DNA from: Tridacna crocea | Lineage: Eukaryota; Mollusca; Bivalvia; Cardiida; Cardiidae | Assembly (NCBI GenBank): GCA_943736015.1 | Contig: OX031063.1 | Span: 34,874,172 to 34,938,171, forward strand | DNA length: 64,000 bases | Reading direction: 5' to 3' | Part shown: piece by piece, positions 49,201 through 55,273 of the stretch | Layout: each line of letters begins with the position of its first letter | Numbering within the stretch: the first letter of the stretch is position 1 | Position numbers and translations under genes: made by a program | The notes under the pieces: model-generated | Told to the model about the DNA's origin: nothing | What the model saw: only the letters and a program-made list of their open reading frames with translations | The model's database searches: none

Positions 49201-52200
49201 AAAGAAATCTAAAAAGTTTTTTGATGTCTGTTAATGATTTTTCGTGATGTTGCTACATATGCATGATTAAACCACCATTTTTCTAAGTTTAATCAAAATG
49301 TATGTTCATGTGTGTGGGGGGTGTGAGTGAGTGAGTGTTTGTGGACAAAAATGTTGCGTGGAGTATGTGTGGAAAAACGATGCGTGCAAGGGCATGTTAT
49401 CGAAGGCCTTATTGTAAATAGGTAATTCATTATGCTGTTTTTATGATGTGTAATGATGGCTTAATAAGCTACCTTCGTTAAATAAAGATATTATTATTAT
49501 GTAAAAATCAAGTAACTAAACCTTTTGAAAACTAACGTAAAAGCTTGGCAGTGTCTAATCATTTCCGGTTTAACCCATTACCATACAATTCCTACATTTG
49601 ACGACCATGAGAAAGAAGCCTTTAGAAAAACTAAACCTTATATTAACACCTACCCCGACTGTCGCTTTAAACTTCCAGTCTCCGAGCACTGGTGATTCTG
49701 ACATCAACATCTTGCCCACGTACACTCCAGCAAGATCTGTCATGTCTTTTTTCGATATACGCCACTGATTTATCTTGTTACCATTCGGGTCCTATAAAGA
49801 ATGAGAAGTTATGCACAGCGGTTCAAATGATGTCAAGCAGAAGTCAGGTTCCCGTACACAAATTACTTATATTTTACTACTATTCATTTATTTATTTGTT
49901 GCATTTTGGCCTTGAGAGTATTTGCCACAGGTACCATAAACTCTAAGACAGTTTTGAAATCCCTATGTGTACAATCTCACATCGATTAAGGTCTGCAGAG
50001 TTACCAACATACAAAGTAAAGTAAAGTATATTCAAACAACACAGAAAACTACATGACTTATTTTAAAAGTAACACCCACCCAAATATAATGACTAATTAT
50101 TAAACTGATTGCAAAATATTGAGCATGCCAAGCACACTATGAAAATCAAAAGAAAACGCTAAAAAATGAGACCCTGAGCTTTGCCTTTTTTTATTAGATA
50201 CGTAACATAATCAGATGCATTTCCATTGCAAAAGTGGTATCGTTCAACTGTTACTTACGAAAAGGTCTAAGTCAAGCTTGTCAAACATTATTCTCAAGTC
50301 AGGAGTAGCTCCAAATACTCTAAAGTGCACTGAAATGAAGGTAAACACTTCTGATGAATATGATGAATTTTAGACTTAACTCATTACCAAACGACAACAT
50401 TTTAGGATTGTCCAAATCAAAAGCATTTGTAGACGGCAAAAAAAAAACTGACAGAAAAATCTAAATTTGTCTTGTGACGGGTAGAAAACATTGTGGGAAA
50501 AAGAGAAAATGCTGGTTACCAGCATCTTCTCCTTTTCCCACAATGTTTTCTACAGGCGTCTTTCTCAGGGGCGTCAAAAGTAGGGATTGTGTGAGGTAAT
50601 GGGTTAAGTTACCACTCAAGCAATTAGATAAGATGTATCCAGCAAACAGGTAATTACATACCACAAGTAAATAATGAATAGAGTTAGGCTCACTCTCTAT
50701 ACATTCAAGAGACATTCAACAAAATATGTAACTGAAATAAAAAATTATATTCCATTGTGAAAAAAACAAATGTTACTATTTCAAAGGTTCTTTTAATGTG
50801 TAATATCTCCTTATCGGACAGCGTAAATGCAAGATCAGAGTGCACGATCTGTGAAGTCTGATCTTGATTTATACTGTCACTAAAAGGTCAATTAGCATGC
50901 TCTGCAGCCAAAAGGTTAATAAAATGATAAACAGATACGCTTTCATGCACTTGTGAAGTACACACCTTTTCAAAGGTACAGAGAAATATTATTATACTGC
51001 AAAGAAATTTCTCGTGATCTGATTGGTTAACATGTCGGGATCATAATATCATGTTCCCTGGCAAAAACCACGTAAAACCAGTTTCCCTTTTGAGTGCCCC
51101 GTACACATCACTACACGTGCAACACAACATCCAAAATGGCGGCGTCGATCGATCACCAGACTGCACATTTATGCACAAAACTGCACGTTTTAGTGACGTC
51201 AGTTTCCAGTGACGTCAGTTTTCATTGAATTGGGGCACTCAGAAGGGAATTTCTATTTCGTCAGCATACTCGATTCGTGAAATTATAAAACAGGAAAATT
51301 TCGCTTTACGTGCTTTGAAAGGGTACAACTTTGCAGTATAATAAATTCGTTGTACGGTCAGGTAGCAGGGGACTTGAAAACTTCTTCACGGCTGTGGTGA
51401 ATCATGTCGCCACCTCGCCTTCGGCTCGGGGCGACACGATTAACCACAGCCGTGAACAAGTTTCCAAGTCCCCTGCCACCTGACCGTACAACTAATATAA
51501 TATACCTTGTGAGTAAGAGGTTTAAATGCATTTTCAAAAGGTGTCGACGCAAGTCAGCCTGCGCAGTCCGCTTTGGCCTATCTCTTTTGGCTATCGGTCA
51601 ATTTTATGCATGACAAAGGAGCAGTTTACCTCATAATTCAGAATGGATTTAATGGATACAACACAATGTGATGATTTGGTTAATATCGTGCATCAAGGAG
51701 TGTGTCTCAGATATTGATTAAAAGCAATGGTCATTTTCCAATAATATTATTTGTGTCACTTAAAAAGAACTTGTAATAATGTACTAATATTGCGTTGAAC
51801 AATAGCTTGATGTATACTGGTGGTCAAGCTGTCAGTTTGCAGTCTGAAAATAACTGGATGAAATAAATTATTGAACCATATGAGCTTGATTTCATCATTA
51901 CAAAATCCAACAATGATGGTTTTAATGAAAGGGTTAAAATTTTCACGCGAAAAGACATGAATTGATGAACAGCTGACAGTTTACCGGTTTGTCCAGGTTT
52001 GTAGATAGCTTTGTCAGTCTGCACCACAACAAACGCTGTTTTACTCTCATACTGGAGAGTTGTAGTATTTTCAAAGGTCAAGCCGCCTCTTCCTTTAATT
52101 CTTAACTGATAGTCTCCTTCGAGTAACGCTGTGGGAATCTGAAAAAGAAACAAAAAAACAATTAATTATTTTCAAAACCTATAGCGCTTGTGCATGCAAG

Positions 52201-53798
52201 TATTGATCACATGCAATTTCAACCATATAAAATCATTGAGTTTACTGGGCGTGAAAATACCGACGAGCAAGATACTTCACTAGTATAAAAGGTACTTCAA
52301 TGACCATATTGATTAAATATCCAATTTGAAAAAAAAAAAAAATCTGGGTACATATTCACCAACCATTCTTAAGAATATTCTTTGTCTTATTCTTCAAGAT
52401 ATTCTGACTGTGACAGTAACAGTATTTAAATTTGTTTCGACAAACTAGACTTGAAAGATAAACACCATTTACTCTCGTTTCCTTGGATTACGTTAGCAAC
52501 AGGCTTACCTCAAGATAAAAAGTTTGCATAGTTTTGTCTGATATAGACAGTTGTGATGTTGTAATTGGTTCTGGACGGGTTGGGGTTGTTGTCGGAGCAG
52601 GTGTAGTAGTAGTGGTTGTTGTTGTGGTCTGTTCCGTCAACGACATTCCGTTGCTATTGATTGGTATTGGTACAACTTCGTCTAGAACTGCAACAGGTTC
52701 TTGTATCATTGGTAAACGTGGACCGAAATCCGGAAACCTGTGTTTACGTTCAGCTTTTTCAAGTGTTACTGTTACAAAAACAGGGGACGTCACGTCCTTT
52801 AAGAGTGAACCCTGTATAGTCAAGGGTACGCCAGGTCGGATGACCTTCGGAGAAACGAAGAGGTAAGAACTGAAATGTCAAACAATTGAAATAAATCATT
52901 CAATCTATTAATCCCCTCTATTACACTTGTATATATTTTGACAAAATGCGTTTTAAATGAAAGATATTGCCAAGCAGGTCATTCTGGCTAAACTCAACTA
53001 ACACTACAATATAAAATGATACAATAAAATGTTCCTAGTAAATTTAAAAAGGCCTCTGGCCCATAATACAAATGTAACATTTTCATTTCGATTTGAACAA
53101 ATGCTATTGTGCCAATGTCACTTTCCTTACCAAAAATACAGTTTGGTCATGGTAAGAACATATTCATTTATTGATCATCGATTAAGAATTTCACTGGGAA
53201 ATATGAATTATGAAGTATGCACTGGGAAATGAGAACCAGAAGAATGAACTTTGGAATGAGAAATTACTATTCGGCTTTCTCAGAGTACTGCAAGATTTAG
53301 AAAACATCGTTGACTGTATGAGCTTTTTTTTTCTTTACCAATTAGAAATATATACAACCTAGTGTGCAAGGTTAATAATCGATTAACTTGTTGTGTACTT
53401 CGTTTTAGTAGAATTAAGGATAGCCAGTAAACCTACATGTGACCATGCGCACCCGTAGTTCTATAGAAATCGAAAGTGTATCTCAGTTTAATTGGCTGCT
53501 CTTCTTAAAAAGGCAATATGATTCTCATTGTAAAGGGGGGCGCCACGGCAGAGAGATATTTTTTATCAGCAAAGGATTCTGATTTTCTCAACCTAACAAT
53601 TACATAACATGCCAAGAAGCGATTAAGCTCTGGCAGATTGAAATATTGCATAATGAATTCGGCACACGCACAAAAAATTTACAAAAATGAACGATTTATT
53701 CATTTACTTACTTCTCTGCAACTGTGTAAGAAATCACAGATAACAAAGTGACACACAGTGTAGCCACCCGTGCCATACTTGCTGCTTTTGACTCTTCT
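10085..53798 (-). CDS. TEP: Thioester-containing protein (TEP; C3/alpha-2-macroglobulin/CD109 superfamily), complete or nearly complete gene
   Basis: Exons in coding order: 53776-53712, 52869-52509, 52138-51985, 50329-50259, 49791-49654, 47224-47185, 46238-46154, 45782-45659, 44819-44595, 43672-43525, 43036-42861, 41457-41359, 40432-40370, 39941-39759, 39234-39085, 38558-38442, 37793-37742, then 37151-36971 or 35068-34843, 33737-33623, 33064-32951, 31543-31445, 27810-27682, 26887-26749, 26156-25980, 25073-24992, 19810-19654, 18897-18820, 18382-18208, 17560-17355, 16943-16785, 15790-15728, 15447-15338, 14685-14538, 14094-13992, 12771-12665 and a candidate last exon 10315-10241. All borders are AG/GT and every phase joins, giving 1531 or 1546 codons through exon 35. 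Order: signal peptide, MG domains, bait, CUB/thioester domain with GCGEQN (Cys about 1030) and its catalytic His (about 1144), receptor-binding domain (VYDYYEP), Cys-rich tail. Family members are secreted opsonins that bind targets covalently after bait cleavage. Span includes the probable 3' UTR; poly(A) signals AATAAA (minus) lie at 10116-10121 and 10101-10106. Confidence 0.95.
10241..10315 (-). CDS. TEP: Candidate last TEP exon
   Basis: Pyrimidine-rich acceptor (cgatctctacag) at 10316, phase 0, 24 codons ([15 protein letters not shown]…) and TAA at 10241. AATAAA signals on the minus strand follow at 10116-10121 and 10101-10106, fitting a short 3' UTR. No homology supports it, only splice logic and position. 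Confidence 0.4.
   Translation of the reverse strand: MFGLTVYQFGNDYLFCQSEVRIYI
10374..10567. mobile_element. Palindromic MITE family C, copy 1 (diverged)
   Basis: Near-palindrome across its full length, arms with caaccattcttgagaatatt and cttctaatttgctaaaccga. Lies just outside the likely TEP 3' exon. Confidence 0.75.
11782..12034. mobile_element. MITE family A, copy 3
   Basis: Same 250-bp structure; flanks again inverted (atatggag … ctccatat). In the last TEP intron. Confidence 0.85.
12360..12510 (-). repeat. tRNA-derived SINE-like repeat
   Basis: Minus strand reads ggtttagtggttatggtagtgg (A-box-like, split by substitutions) and ggctcgaattcc (B-box-like). Shares sequence with 1195-1395. Confidence 0.5.
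12665..12771 (-). CDS. TEP: TEP exon 35: Cys-rich tail
   Basis: [20 protein letters not shown] followed by EFC: a CxxCxxxCxxC cluster as at the C-terminus of invertebrate TEPs. Ends in a strong gtaagt in phase 0, so a further exon is expected; reading on would stop within about 20 codons. Confidence 0.88.
13765..13845 (-). repeat. tRNA-like SINE head
   Basis: Minus strand: cagtggttagcttatcag then gcgagttcgatatccg, spaced as A and B boxes. No closed acceptor stem seen, so a SINE head and not a tRNA gene. Confidence 0.5.
13992..14094 (-). CDS. TEP: TEP exon 34: receptor-binding domain end
   Basis: [20 protein letters not shown] then KVYDYYEP, the classic C-terminal VYDYYEP signature. Confidence 0.96.
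14538..14685 (-). CDS. TEP: TEP exon 33: receptor-binding (MG8) domain
   Basis: [20 protein letters not shown], matching the SGMAVxEVxxPSGF block, ending LILYLDE. Confidence 0.96.
15338..15447 (-). CDS. TEP: TEP exon 32: receptor-binding domain start
   Basis: [20 protein letters not shown] and FQVEVCTR leading into the CxRW motif. Confidence 0.92.
15728..15790 (-). CDS. TEP: TEP exon 31: CUB end
   Basis: [20 protein letters not shown], equivalent to the AxGxGxALVQ strand. 63 bp, phase 0. Confidence 0.92.
16785..16943 (-). CDS. TEP: TEP exon 30: barrel end to CUB
   Basis: [19 protein letters not shown] (after SSTQ: the STQDTVVALQALAxFA motif) and the return to CUB strands ending NALTLQTRQ. 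Confidence 0.96.
17355..17560 (-). CDS. TEP: TEP exon 29: thioester domain
   Basis: [26 protein letters not shown] and the conserved [12 protein letters not shown] end of the barrel. Confidence 0.96.
18208..18382 (-). CDS. TEP: TEP exon 28: thioester domain
   Basis: [20 protein letters not shown] then [13 protein letters not shown], the DPYxLAIxxYALxLAxS helix pair. Sequon NMT. Confidence 0.95.
18820..18897 (-). CDS. TEP: TEP exon 27: thioester domain
   Basis: [20 protein letters not shown], the MQGG…xLTAFVLxALLE helix of the alpha-alpha barrel. Phase 0. Confidence 0.93.
19046..19245 (-). repeat. tRNA-derived SINE, copy 2
   Basis: Same body as 8490-8700 (tgagaaacacgttcttataa on plus) and a tRNA-like head with gagttcgatacccg on minus. 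Confidence 0.65.
19654..19810 (-). CDS. TEP: TEP exon 26: thioester domain with catalytic His
   Basis: [32 protein letters not shown] and [12 protein letters not shown]. The His in VLHKEM aligns with the C3 His in VIHQEM that makes the acyl-imidazole intermediate; A2M has Asn. Cys-to-His spacing here is about 114 residues, about 116 in human C3. Confidence 0.95.
19841..20291. mobile_element. MITE family D, copy 1
   Basis: About 450 bp starting ttatttcatgctttccggt and ending in a 150-bp hairpin with arms gatcgaaatttatttcatc. Contains tgacgtca. Highly similar copies at 58348-58800 and 62983-63438. It begins only about 30 bp from the acceptor of TEP exon 26. Confidence 0.88.
20292..20856. mobile_element. 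MITE family E, copy 2
   Basis: Inverted relative to 5386-5924: tctttgcaagccaagggtgacg at the left and accttggctcgcgaatatg at the right. Abuts the family D copy. Confidence 0.8.
21243..21315. repeat. MITE family A fragment joined to family B fragment
   Basis: Family A left end breaks off at gcgcagtccgcag and continues into family B sequence (ttttagacttctccaaattt…) up to about 21425. Confidence 0.65.
22232..24945. repeat. Satellite array 1 with internal orientation switch
   Basis: Tandem half-units of about 78 bp (dimers about 155 bp) with the imperfect palindrome gttgagccagctcgacattc/cagctcaac, alternating spacers tcaaaatcaaagtccg and tttcgatcaatgtccg. Units are direct up to about 24065, then inverted to 24945. 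Left terminus gtgaggttggctcag is specific and reappears inverted at the right end of array 2. Lies in the TEP intron between exons 25 and 26. Many ORFs inside are translations of the repeat. Confidence 0.95.
24992..25073 (-). CDS. TEP: TEP exon 25: thioester domain
   Basis: [19 protein letters not shown] equals the [19 protein letters not shown] family block; split codon W joins exon 26. Confidence 0.96.
25980..26156 (-). CDS. TEP: TEP exon 24: thioester motif GCGEQN
   Basis: [20 protein letters not shown] then [18 protein letters not shown]. Cys and Gln of GCGEQ form the internal thioester that reacts with target hydroxyls or amines. The donor used is gttaga at 25979; the gttaaa ten bases earlier in the transcript would break the join to GYQKELTY. 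Confidence 0.97.
26398..26712. repeat. MITE family B, two copies in tandem
   Basis: Two gggaaaaggagaaaatgct-type cores with ttcaaaagcc and gggttaa at the right end. Confidence 0.7.
26749..26887 (-). CDS. TEP: TEP exon 23: CUB to thioester domain
   Basis: [16 protein letters not shown], then [17 protein letters not shown], the PxxxVxGSxxxxVxxxGD block before the thioester domain. Confidence 0.93.
27682..27810 (-). CDS. TEP: TEP exon 22: MG7-CUB
   Basis: [20 protein letters not shown] and AMKKQLIVE match FxIxPxxIGxIxIxVxAxS…DxVxRxLxVE. Confidence 0.95.
28052..28280. mobile_element. MITE family B, full-length copy
   Basis: ttaactctttacc, ccaaattgaaagcatttgca, palindrome around ctggttaccag, ttttcaaaagtcttct and gggttaa. 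Confidence 0.8.
28330..28672. repeat. MITE family B variant with long palindrome
   Basis: Palindrome with arms acattgtggcaaaaggtgaaat / atttcaccttttgccacaatgt centred near 28526; related in layout to family B but different in core. Confidence 0.65.
28733..31238. repeat. Satellite array 2 with internal orientation switch
   Basis: Same units as array 1. Direct from 28733 to about 30283, then inverted to 31238, where the terminus reads ctgagcgttgagccaacttc, the inverse of the array 1 left end. Lies in the intron between TEP exons 21 and 22. A (TA)n run sits inside at about 30785-30835. Confidence 0.95.
31445..31543 (-). CDS. TEP: TEP exon 21: MG7
   Basis: 33 codons [13 protein letters not shown]… VARFVK, phase 0 both ends. 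Less conserved part of MG7. Confidence 0.82.
32006..32258. mobile_element. MITE family A, copy 4
   Basis: tgcaacacgcgaaaagggg … ccccttttcgcgtgttgc with both internal GC palindromes. Confidence 0.85.
32951..33064 (-). CDS. TEP: TEP exon 20: PFFVxLxLPYSVxRGE motif
   Basis: [20 protein letters not shown] and NYFQQPIY, a diagnostic MG7 start. Confidence 0.96.
33623..33737 (-). CDS. TEP: TEP exon 19: VPDTITSW motif
   Basis: [20 protein letters not shown] and a Gly-Leu-Gly passage, the canonical block after the bait. Phase 2 entry accepts either bait exon. Confidence 0.95.
34843..35068 (-). CDS. TEP: TEP bait exon, variant b (Met/Ala-rich)
   Basis: 226 bp, phase 1 to phase 2, acceptor tattttgacag, donor gtatgt. 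Runs from [20 protein letters not shown] through [18 protein letters not shown] to [16 protein letters not shown]. Same splice phases as variant a; 181 and 226 both leave remainder 1 on division by 3, so using both or neither exon breaks the frame. Confidence 0.88.
35234..35403. repeat. MITE family B copy
   Basis: ttaaccctttcccaaacgac at the left and gggaaagggttaa at the right, arms inverted. In the intron just upstream of bait exon b. Confidence 0.7.
35885..36062. repeat. Long hairpin MITE related to family D
   Basis: Arms aatagaggataatcaactgg and ccagttgattatcctctatt flank tatgaaaaatatctcac palindromes. Lies between the two bait exons. Confidence 0.75.
36135..36338. mobile_element. Palindromic MITE family C, copy 2
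   Basis: cagggcccgtattcaccaac … gttggtgaatacagacc with the centre gattggctaaaccggatggtttagccaatc. Lies between the two bait exons. Confidence 0.88.
36823..36894 (-). CDS. Candidate alternative exon 17-like segment
   Basis: Open in frame with a good donor (gtaaga) in phase 1 and a fragment [11 protein letters not shown] that lines up with [11 protein letters not shown] of exon 17. The acceptor (attagtag) is poor. Could be a duplicated exon 17 belonging to bait variant b, or chance. Confidence 0.25.
36971..37151 (-). CDS. TEP: TEP bait exon, variant a (Arg-rich, furin-type site)
   Basis: 181 bp, phase 1 to phase 2. Acceptor tttttttaag, donor gtaata. It opens [17 protein letters not shown], is rich in Arg/Lys, and ends [15 protein letters not shown]. 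The end is homologous to variant b and to the VRKYFPETWxW block that follows the bait in all A2M-like proteins; the rest is not alignable to variant b. RSRR fits the RxxR/RxRR furin pattern. Confidence 0.8.
37742..37793 (-). CDS. TEP: TEP exon 17: pre-bait
   Basis: [17 protein letters not shown] after tgtaattgcag; exits in phase 1 at gtaagt, the phase required by both bait exons. Confidence 0.85.
38442..38558 (-). CDS. TEP: TEP exon 16: MG6, Cys/Trp-rich pre-bait segment
   Basis: Contains [20 protein letters not shown] and DVFE. Invertebrate TEPs have a related DVFExxGxxxLT passage just before the bait. Confidence 0.88.
39085..39234 (-). CDS. TEP: TEP exon 15: MG5-MG6
   Basis: [20 protein letters not shown] followed by [11 protein letters not shown], the A2M_N_2 [15 protein letters not shown] block. 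Confidence 0.96.
39759..39941 (-). CDS. TEP: TEP exon 14: MG5
   Basis: [32 protein letters not shown] and FDNQ match the MxPxARxLVYYVRxDGEVVADSxxFxV block. Confidence 0.96.
40245..40305. repeat. (CT)n microsatellite
   Basis: Pyrimidine-rich CT run in the intron between TEP exons 13 and 14. Confidence 0.85.
40370..40432 (-). CDS. TEP: TEP exon 13: MG5
   Basis: 63-bp exon [20 protein letters not shown], phase 0 on both sides. Confidence 0.85.
41359..41457 (-). CDS. TEP: TEP exon 12: MG4-MG5
   Basis: [20 protein letters not shown], equivalent to the AxYxxxSAYxxxxxxxSPSxSY block. Confidence 0.9.
41500..41700. repeat. Imperfect minisatellite of about 96 bp period
   Basis: gcaatgactgtgataacgac recurs at about 41522 and 41617 with ataataatgaatatgg, followed by a (GTTC)n tract. 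Confidence 0.75.
41940..42290 (+). mobile_element. LINE 3' end fragment
   Basis: Non-coding stretch ending aataaagtattttgaattgaattgaa, the short tandem tail typical of CR1/L2-like LINEs. No RT coding left. Confidence 0.5.
42861..43036 (-). CDS. TEP: TEP exon 11: MG4
   Basis: Includes the unusual [10 protein letters not shown] followed by the typical [19 protein letters not shown] strand pair. Confidence 0.88.
43525..43672 (-). CDS. TEP: TEP exon 10: MG4 with second Thr-rich insert
   Basis: [18 protein letters not shown] then a run of eight Thr and PSTTPQQ, resembling the linker in exon 2. Phase 1 exit. Confidence 0.85.
43697..43775 (-). repeat. SINE body fragment
   Basis: Shares atatttattttatattgac and acaatttatactaatttc with the SINE copies at 8490 and 19046. 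Confidence 0.45.
44595..44819 (-). CDS. TEP: TEP exon 9: MG3-MG4
   Basis: 75 codons including [16 protein letters not shown] and the block [14 protein letters not shown], matching KPGLPYxxxV at the MG3/MG4 junction. Confidence 0.93.
44985..45237. mobile_element. MITE family A, copy 5
   Basis: tgcaacacacgaaaagggac … gtcccttttcgtgtgttgca; compensating changes in both arms keep the pairing. Flanks ggct … agcc are inverted too. Confidence 0.87.
45659..45782 (-). CDS. TEP: TEP exon 8: MG3
   Basis: [19 protein letters not shown] follows AK of exon 7, the AxYTYGKPVxG block. Sequons NYS and NGT. Confidence 0.93.
45855..46050. mobile_element. Family F hairpin, interrupted
   Basis: Arms ttgtacggtcaggtggcagg and tctcctgccactagaccg as in 7004-7141; its centre is replaced by the small element 45920-46002. 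Confidence 0.75.
45920..46002. mobile_element. 83-bp miniature element with 8-bp target duplication
   Basis: Ends catcttcgcta / tagcgaagatg, related to family E termini. Flanked by gtcatccc at 45912-45919 and 46003-46010. Confidence 0.85.
46154..46238 (-). CDS. TEP: TEP exon 7: VLPKFEV motif
   Basis: Completes EYVLPKFEV, a hallmark of MG3, and ends GKVTAK. Confidence 0.93.
46287..46474. mobile_element. Palindromic MITE family C, copy 3
   Basis: Arms tattcaccaaccattatag and gaatggttggtgaatacagg; centre gattggctaaaccattcggt and complement. Confidence 0.87.
46718..46998. repeat. MITE family B, rearranged copies
   Basis: Two partial cores (gtgggaaaaggagaaaatgc) with gggttaa separators. Confidence 0.65.
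47185..47224 (-). CDS. TEP: TEP exon 6: MG3 start
   Basis: Short 40-bp exon, [13 protein letters not shown], leading into VLPKFEV of the next exon. Phase 1 exit. Confidence 0.85.
48082..48555 (+). pseudogene. LINE reverse transcriptase fragment
   Basis: 157 codons with the RT palm: a YADD box with both metal-binding Asp residues present, and GVPQGS. The first palm Asp region is FLDFRKAF. Premature stop; the rest continues downstream in another frame. Confidence 0.88.
48753..49247 (+). pseudogene. LINE RT C-terminal fragment
   Basis: 164 codons: [38 protein letters not shown] and [13 protein letters not shown], the thumb and C-terminal domain usual in these elements, ending in TGA. Confidence 0.88.
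49654..49791 (-). CDS. TEP: TEP exon 5: MG2
   Basis: [10 protein letters not shown] at the start and [10 protein letters not shown] at the end match the DPxGNRIxQW…GxWxI blocks of the family. Confidence 0.92.
50259..50329 (-). CDS. TEP: TEP exon 4: MG2
   Basis: 23 codons plus split codon ([13 protein letters not shown]…), bounded by ttcatttcag and gtaagt, continuing the GQTVxFRV beta strand. Confidence 0.85.
50376..50606. mobile_element. MITE family B, full-length copy
   Basis: ttaactcattaccaaacgac to gaggtaatgggttaa, with the central palindrome around ctggttaccagca. Confidence 0.8.
50990..51494. mobile_element. MITE family F, copy 2 (uninterrupted)
   Basis: tattattatactgcaaag … ctttgcagtataataaattc then the 140-bp hairpin to 51494. 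Contains gtgacgtcagtt twice. Gives the empty site for the nested element at 6399-6806. Confidence 0.85.
51985..52138 (-). CDS. TEP: TEP exon 3: MG1-MG2, [12 protein letters not shown] motif
   Basis: Holds [15 protein letters not shown], the most conserved N-terminal signature of the family, and the sequon NTT. Confidence 0.95.
52509..52869 (-). CDS. TEP: TEP exon 2: MG1 with Thr-rich insert
   Basis: Begins [20 protein letters not shown], the conserved MG1 opening. Near residues 107-125 there is a run of nine Thr followed by Pro/Thr-rich sequence ([10 protein letters not shown]), like a mucin-type O-glycosylated linker. Then MQTFYLE closes the exon in phase 0. Confidence 0.9.
53712..53776 (-). 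CDS. TEP: TEP exon 1: start codon and signal peptide
   Basis: ATG at 53776-53774. Residues 1-21 read [20 protein letters not shown], a typical secretory signal, ending in phase 2 at gtaagt. An acceptor (tttcttttacag) lies 22 bases upstream of the ATG at 53799-53800, so a non-coding 5' exon should exist further right. Confidence 0.85.
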
Positions 53799-54169
53799 CT
53801 GTAAAAGAAATTTAACATTTGATATTATCAGGGTAACATCAGTTTTTGTGCAGGGGTCCCAAATTGAGTTCCAGCTACGGAAAAATTGTGTTTGGACATT
53901 GCATTTTCTATTAAATCAGATGACTAAAATTTAGTCAGTTTTTTACTTATTATCATGCAGGCCGATATTAGATTAATCAAAATACAGCTCGGCAAACAAG
54001 AAACGATATCGAATTACTAGCGTTAACCAAGCCAACTTCTGTGTTTAAATTTACTAAACTGCTAAAATCCCAAGACAAAAACATTATTATAAAAACCGCG
54101 GTCTACGTCAAACATGCCATCGCAAAACAACTGGAAATATTATAATACATAGATCTTAAATGTTCACTC

Positions 54170-54362
54170 TCTACTATTTATTTACTGTTTATTTCTAATC
54201 ATGATACTTTTCAACTTATTTTCTTTCCTATGCGTCTTTTTTTGTAATATCTTGATAGCACTAAATAGTATCTCCATGTACCTCGTTGTTTTTGTATATT
54301 GTAGTGTAACTGACGATGTACTTTGTACAACTCAAAAATAAAATGCTGTTCTGTTCTGTTCT
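54170..54362 (+). mobile_element. LINE 3' end fragment with (TTCTG)n tail
   Basis: Ends ctcaaaaataaaatgctgttctgttctgttctg, a short tandem 3' tail of non-LTR type. Confidence 0.5.
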
Positions 54363-54386
54363 GACGTTTATGTAACAGAATAGCTG

Positions 54387-54842
54387 AACCCTTTACCGCA
54401 CAAGGACGAGTTTTAACGACCTCAAGAAAGCAGCCTTTGGAAAACATTGTTGGAAAAGGAGAAAATGCTGGTAACCAGCATTTTCTCCTTTTTCACAATG
54501 TTTTCTGTTCTATCAAAGAATAATACCATCTTTCGAGAAATATTGGAATTGTTGTCTGTAAATGCTTCCAGTTTGGGTAAGTCTATAATTTGCTCGGGTG
54601 GTAAAGAGTTAACTCATGGCAAAACGACAAAACTTTAGACTGGTCCAAATTGAAATCATCTCAGTGCAGATGACAAAATAAATATGTCTCAGAAATTTTT
54701 AACTTGACTTGAGAGGAGTAGGAATAATTGTGGAAAAATACAAAATGTTGGTTAACAGCACTTTCTACTTTTCGCACAATGTTTTCAGGAGGCTTCTTCC
54801 TTTGAGTCTTAAAAAGCAGGGATTGCTTAGTAATTGCTTAAG
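54387..54842. repeat. Two family B MITEs in head-to-tail contact
   Basis: First copy 54387-54612 in inverted order, second from 54609 to 54842; they share the gagttaactcat junction. They lie upstream of the TEP start. Confidence 0.75.
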
Positions 54843-55273
54843 ATTTGTTACTGTTGTTACTGCCATGTGTTGGTCTTTTCTACGAGCAGACACACGACAG
54901 AACGTGCAGTCTGATCTTTGATCTACACTGTCCGATAAGGAGACACTGTCCCGCAAAGCATAATTTTGAAACAGAAATATTCGGTTATGAAAATCGAACT
55001 GAAAATTTAGTATTAACTATTTAGCAAGATAAGGACTAAAGATGAAATCAAAGTCCTTGTTTTAAATCTACGACCGAAGATGCGGAATACGACACTGTTG
55101 ATATGGTAGTAATTACCGCTTATTTTGTCAGAGGAAATAAGACTTATTATACTCATTTATAGGTGCGGCAAACCATTCCAAAACATTAGAAATGATAAAG
55201 CAAATGATACTATAGGCCTACAAGCAAAGTTAAACATTAACAGAAGATTCGCTCTTTTAGGAGGGAAGTCCAC

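Larger units (their letters stand above)
47480..49500 (+). mobile_element. 5'-truncated, inactivated non-LTR retrotransposon (LINE), antisense to TEP
   Basis: Open reading segments of one reverse transcriptase. Before 48082 the frame reads [37 protein letters not shown] and [18 protein letters not shown]; then [29 protein letters not shown] and the catalytic YADDATLH; a TAG stops the frame at 48553-48555. A second segment (48753-49247, after a frame change) holds [15 protein letters not shown] and the C-terminal NSIPLHIKS. Tail aataaagatattattattat. The family is Jockey/CR1-like. It sits in the intron between TEP exons 5 and 6. Confidence 0.9.

Noticed and set aside
52534-52866. 110-codon plus-strand ORF rich in Val
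   Set aside because: It is the antisense of TEP exon 2; the Val run is the complement of the Thr codons.
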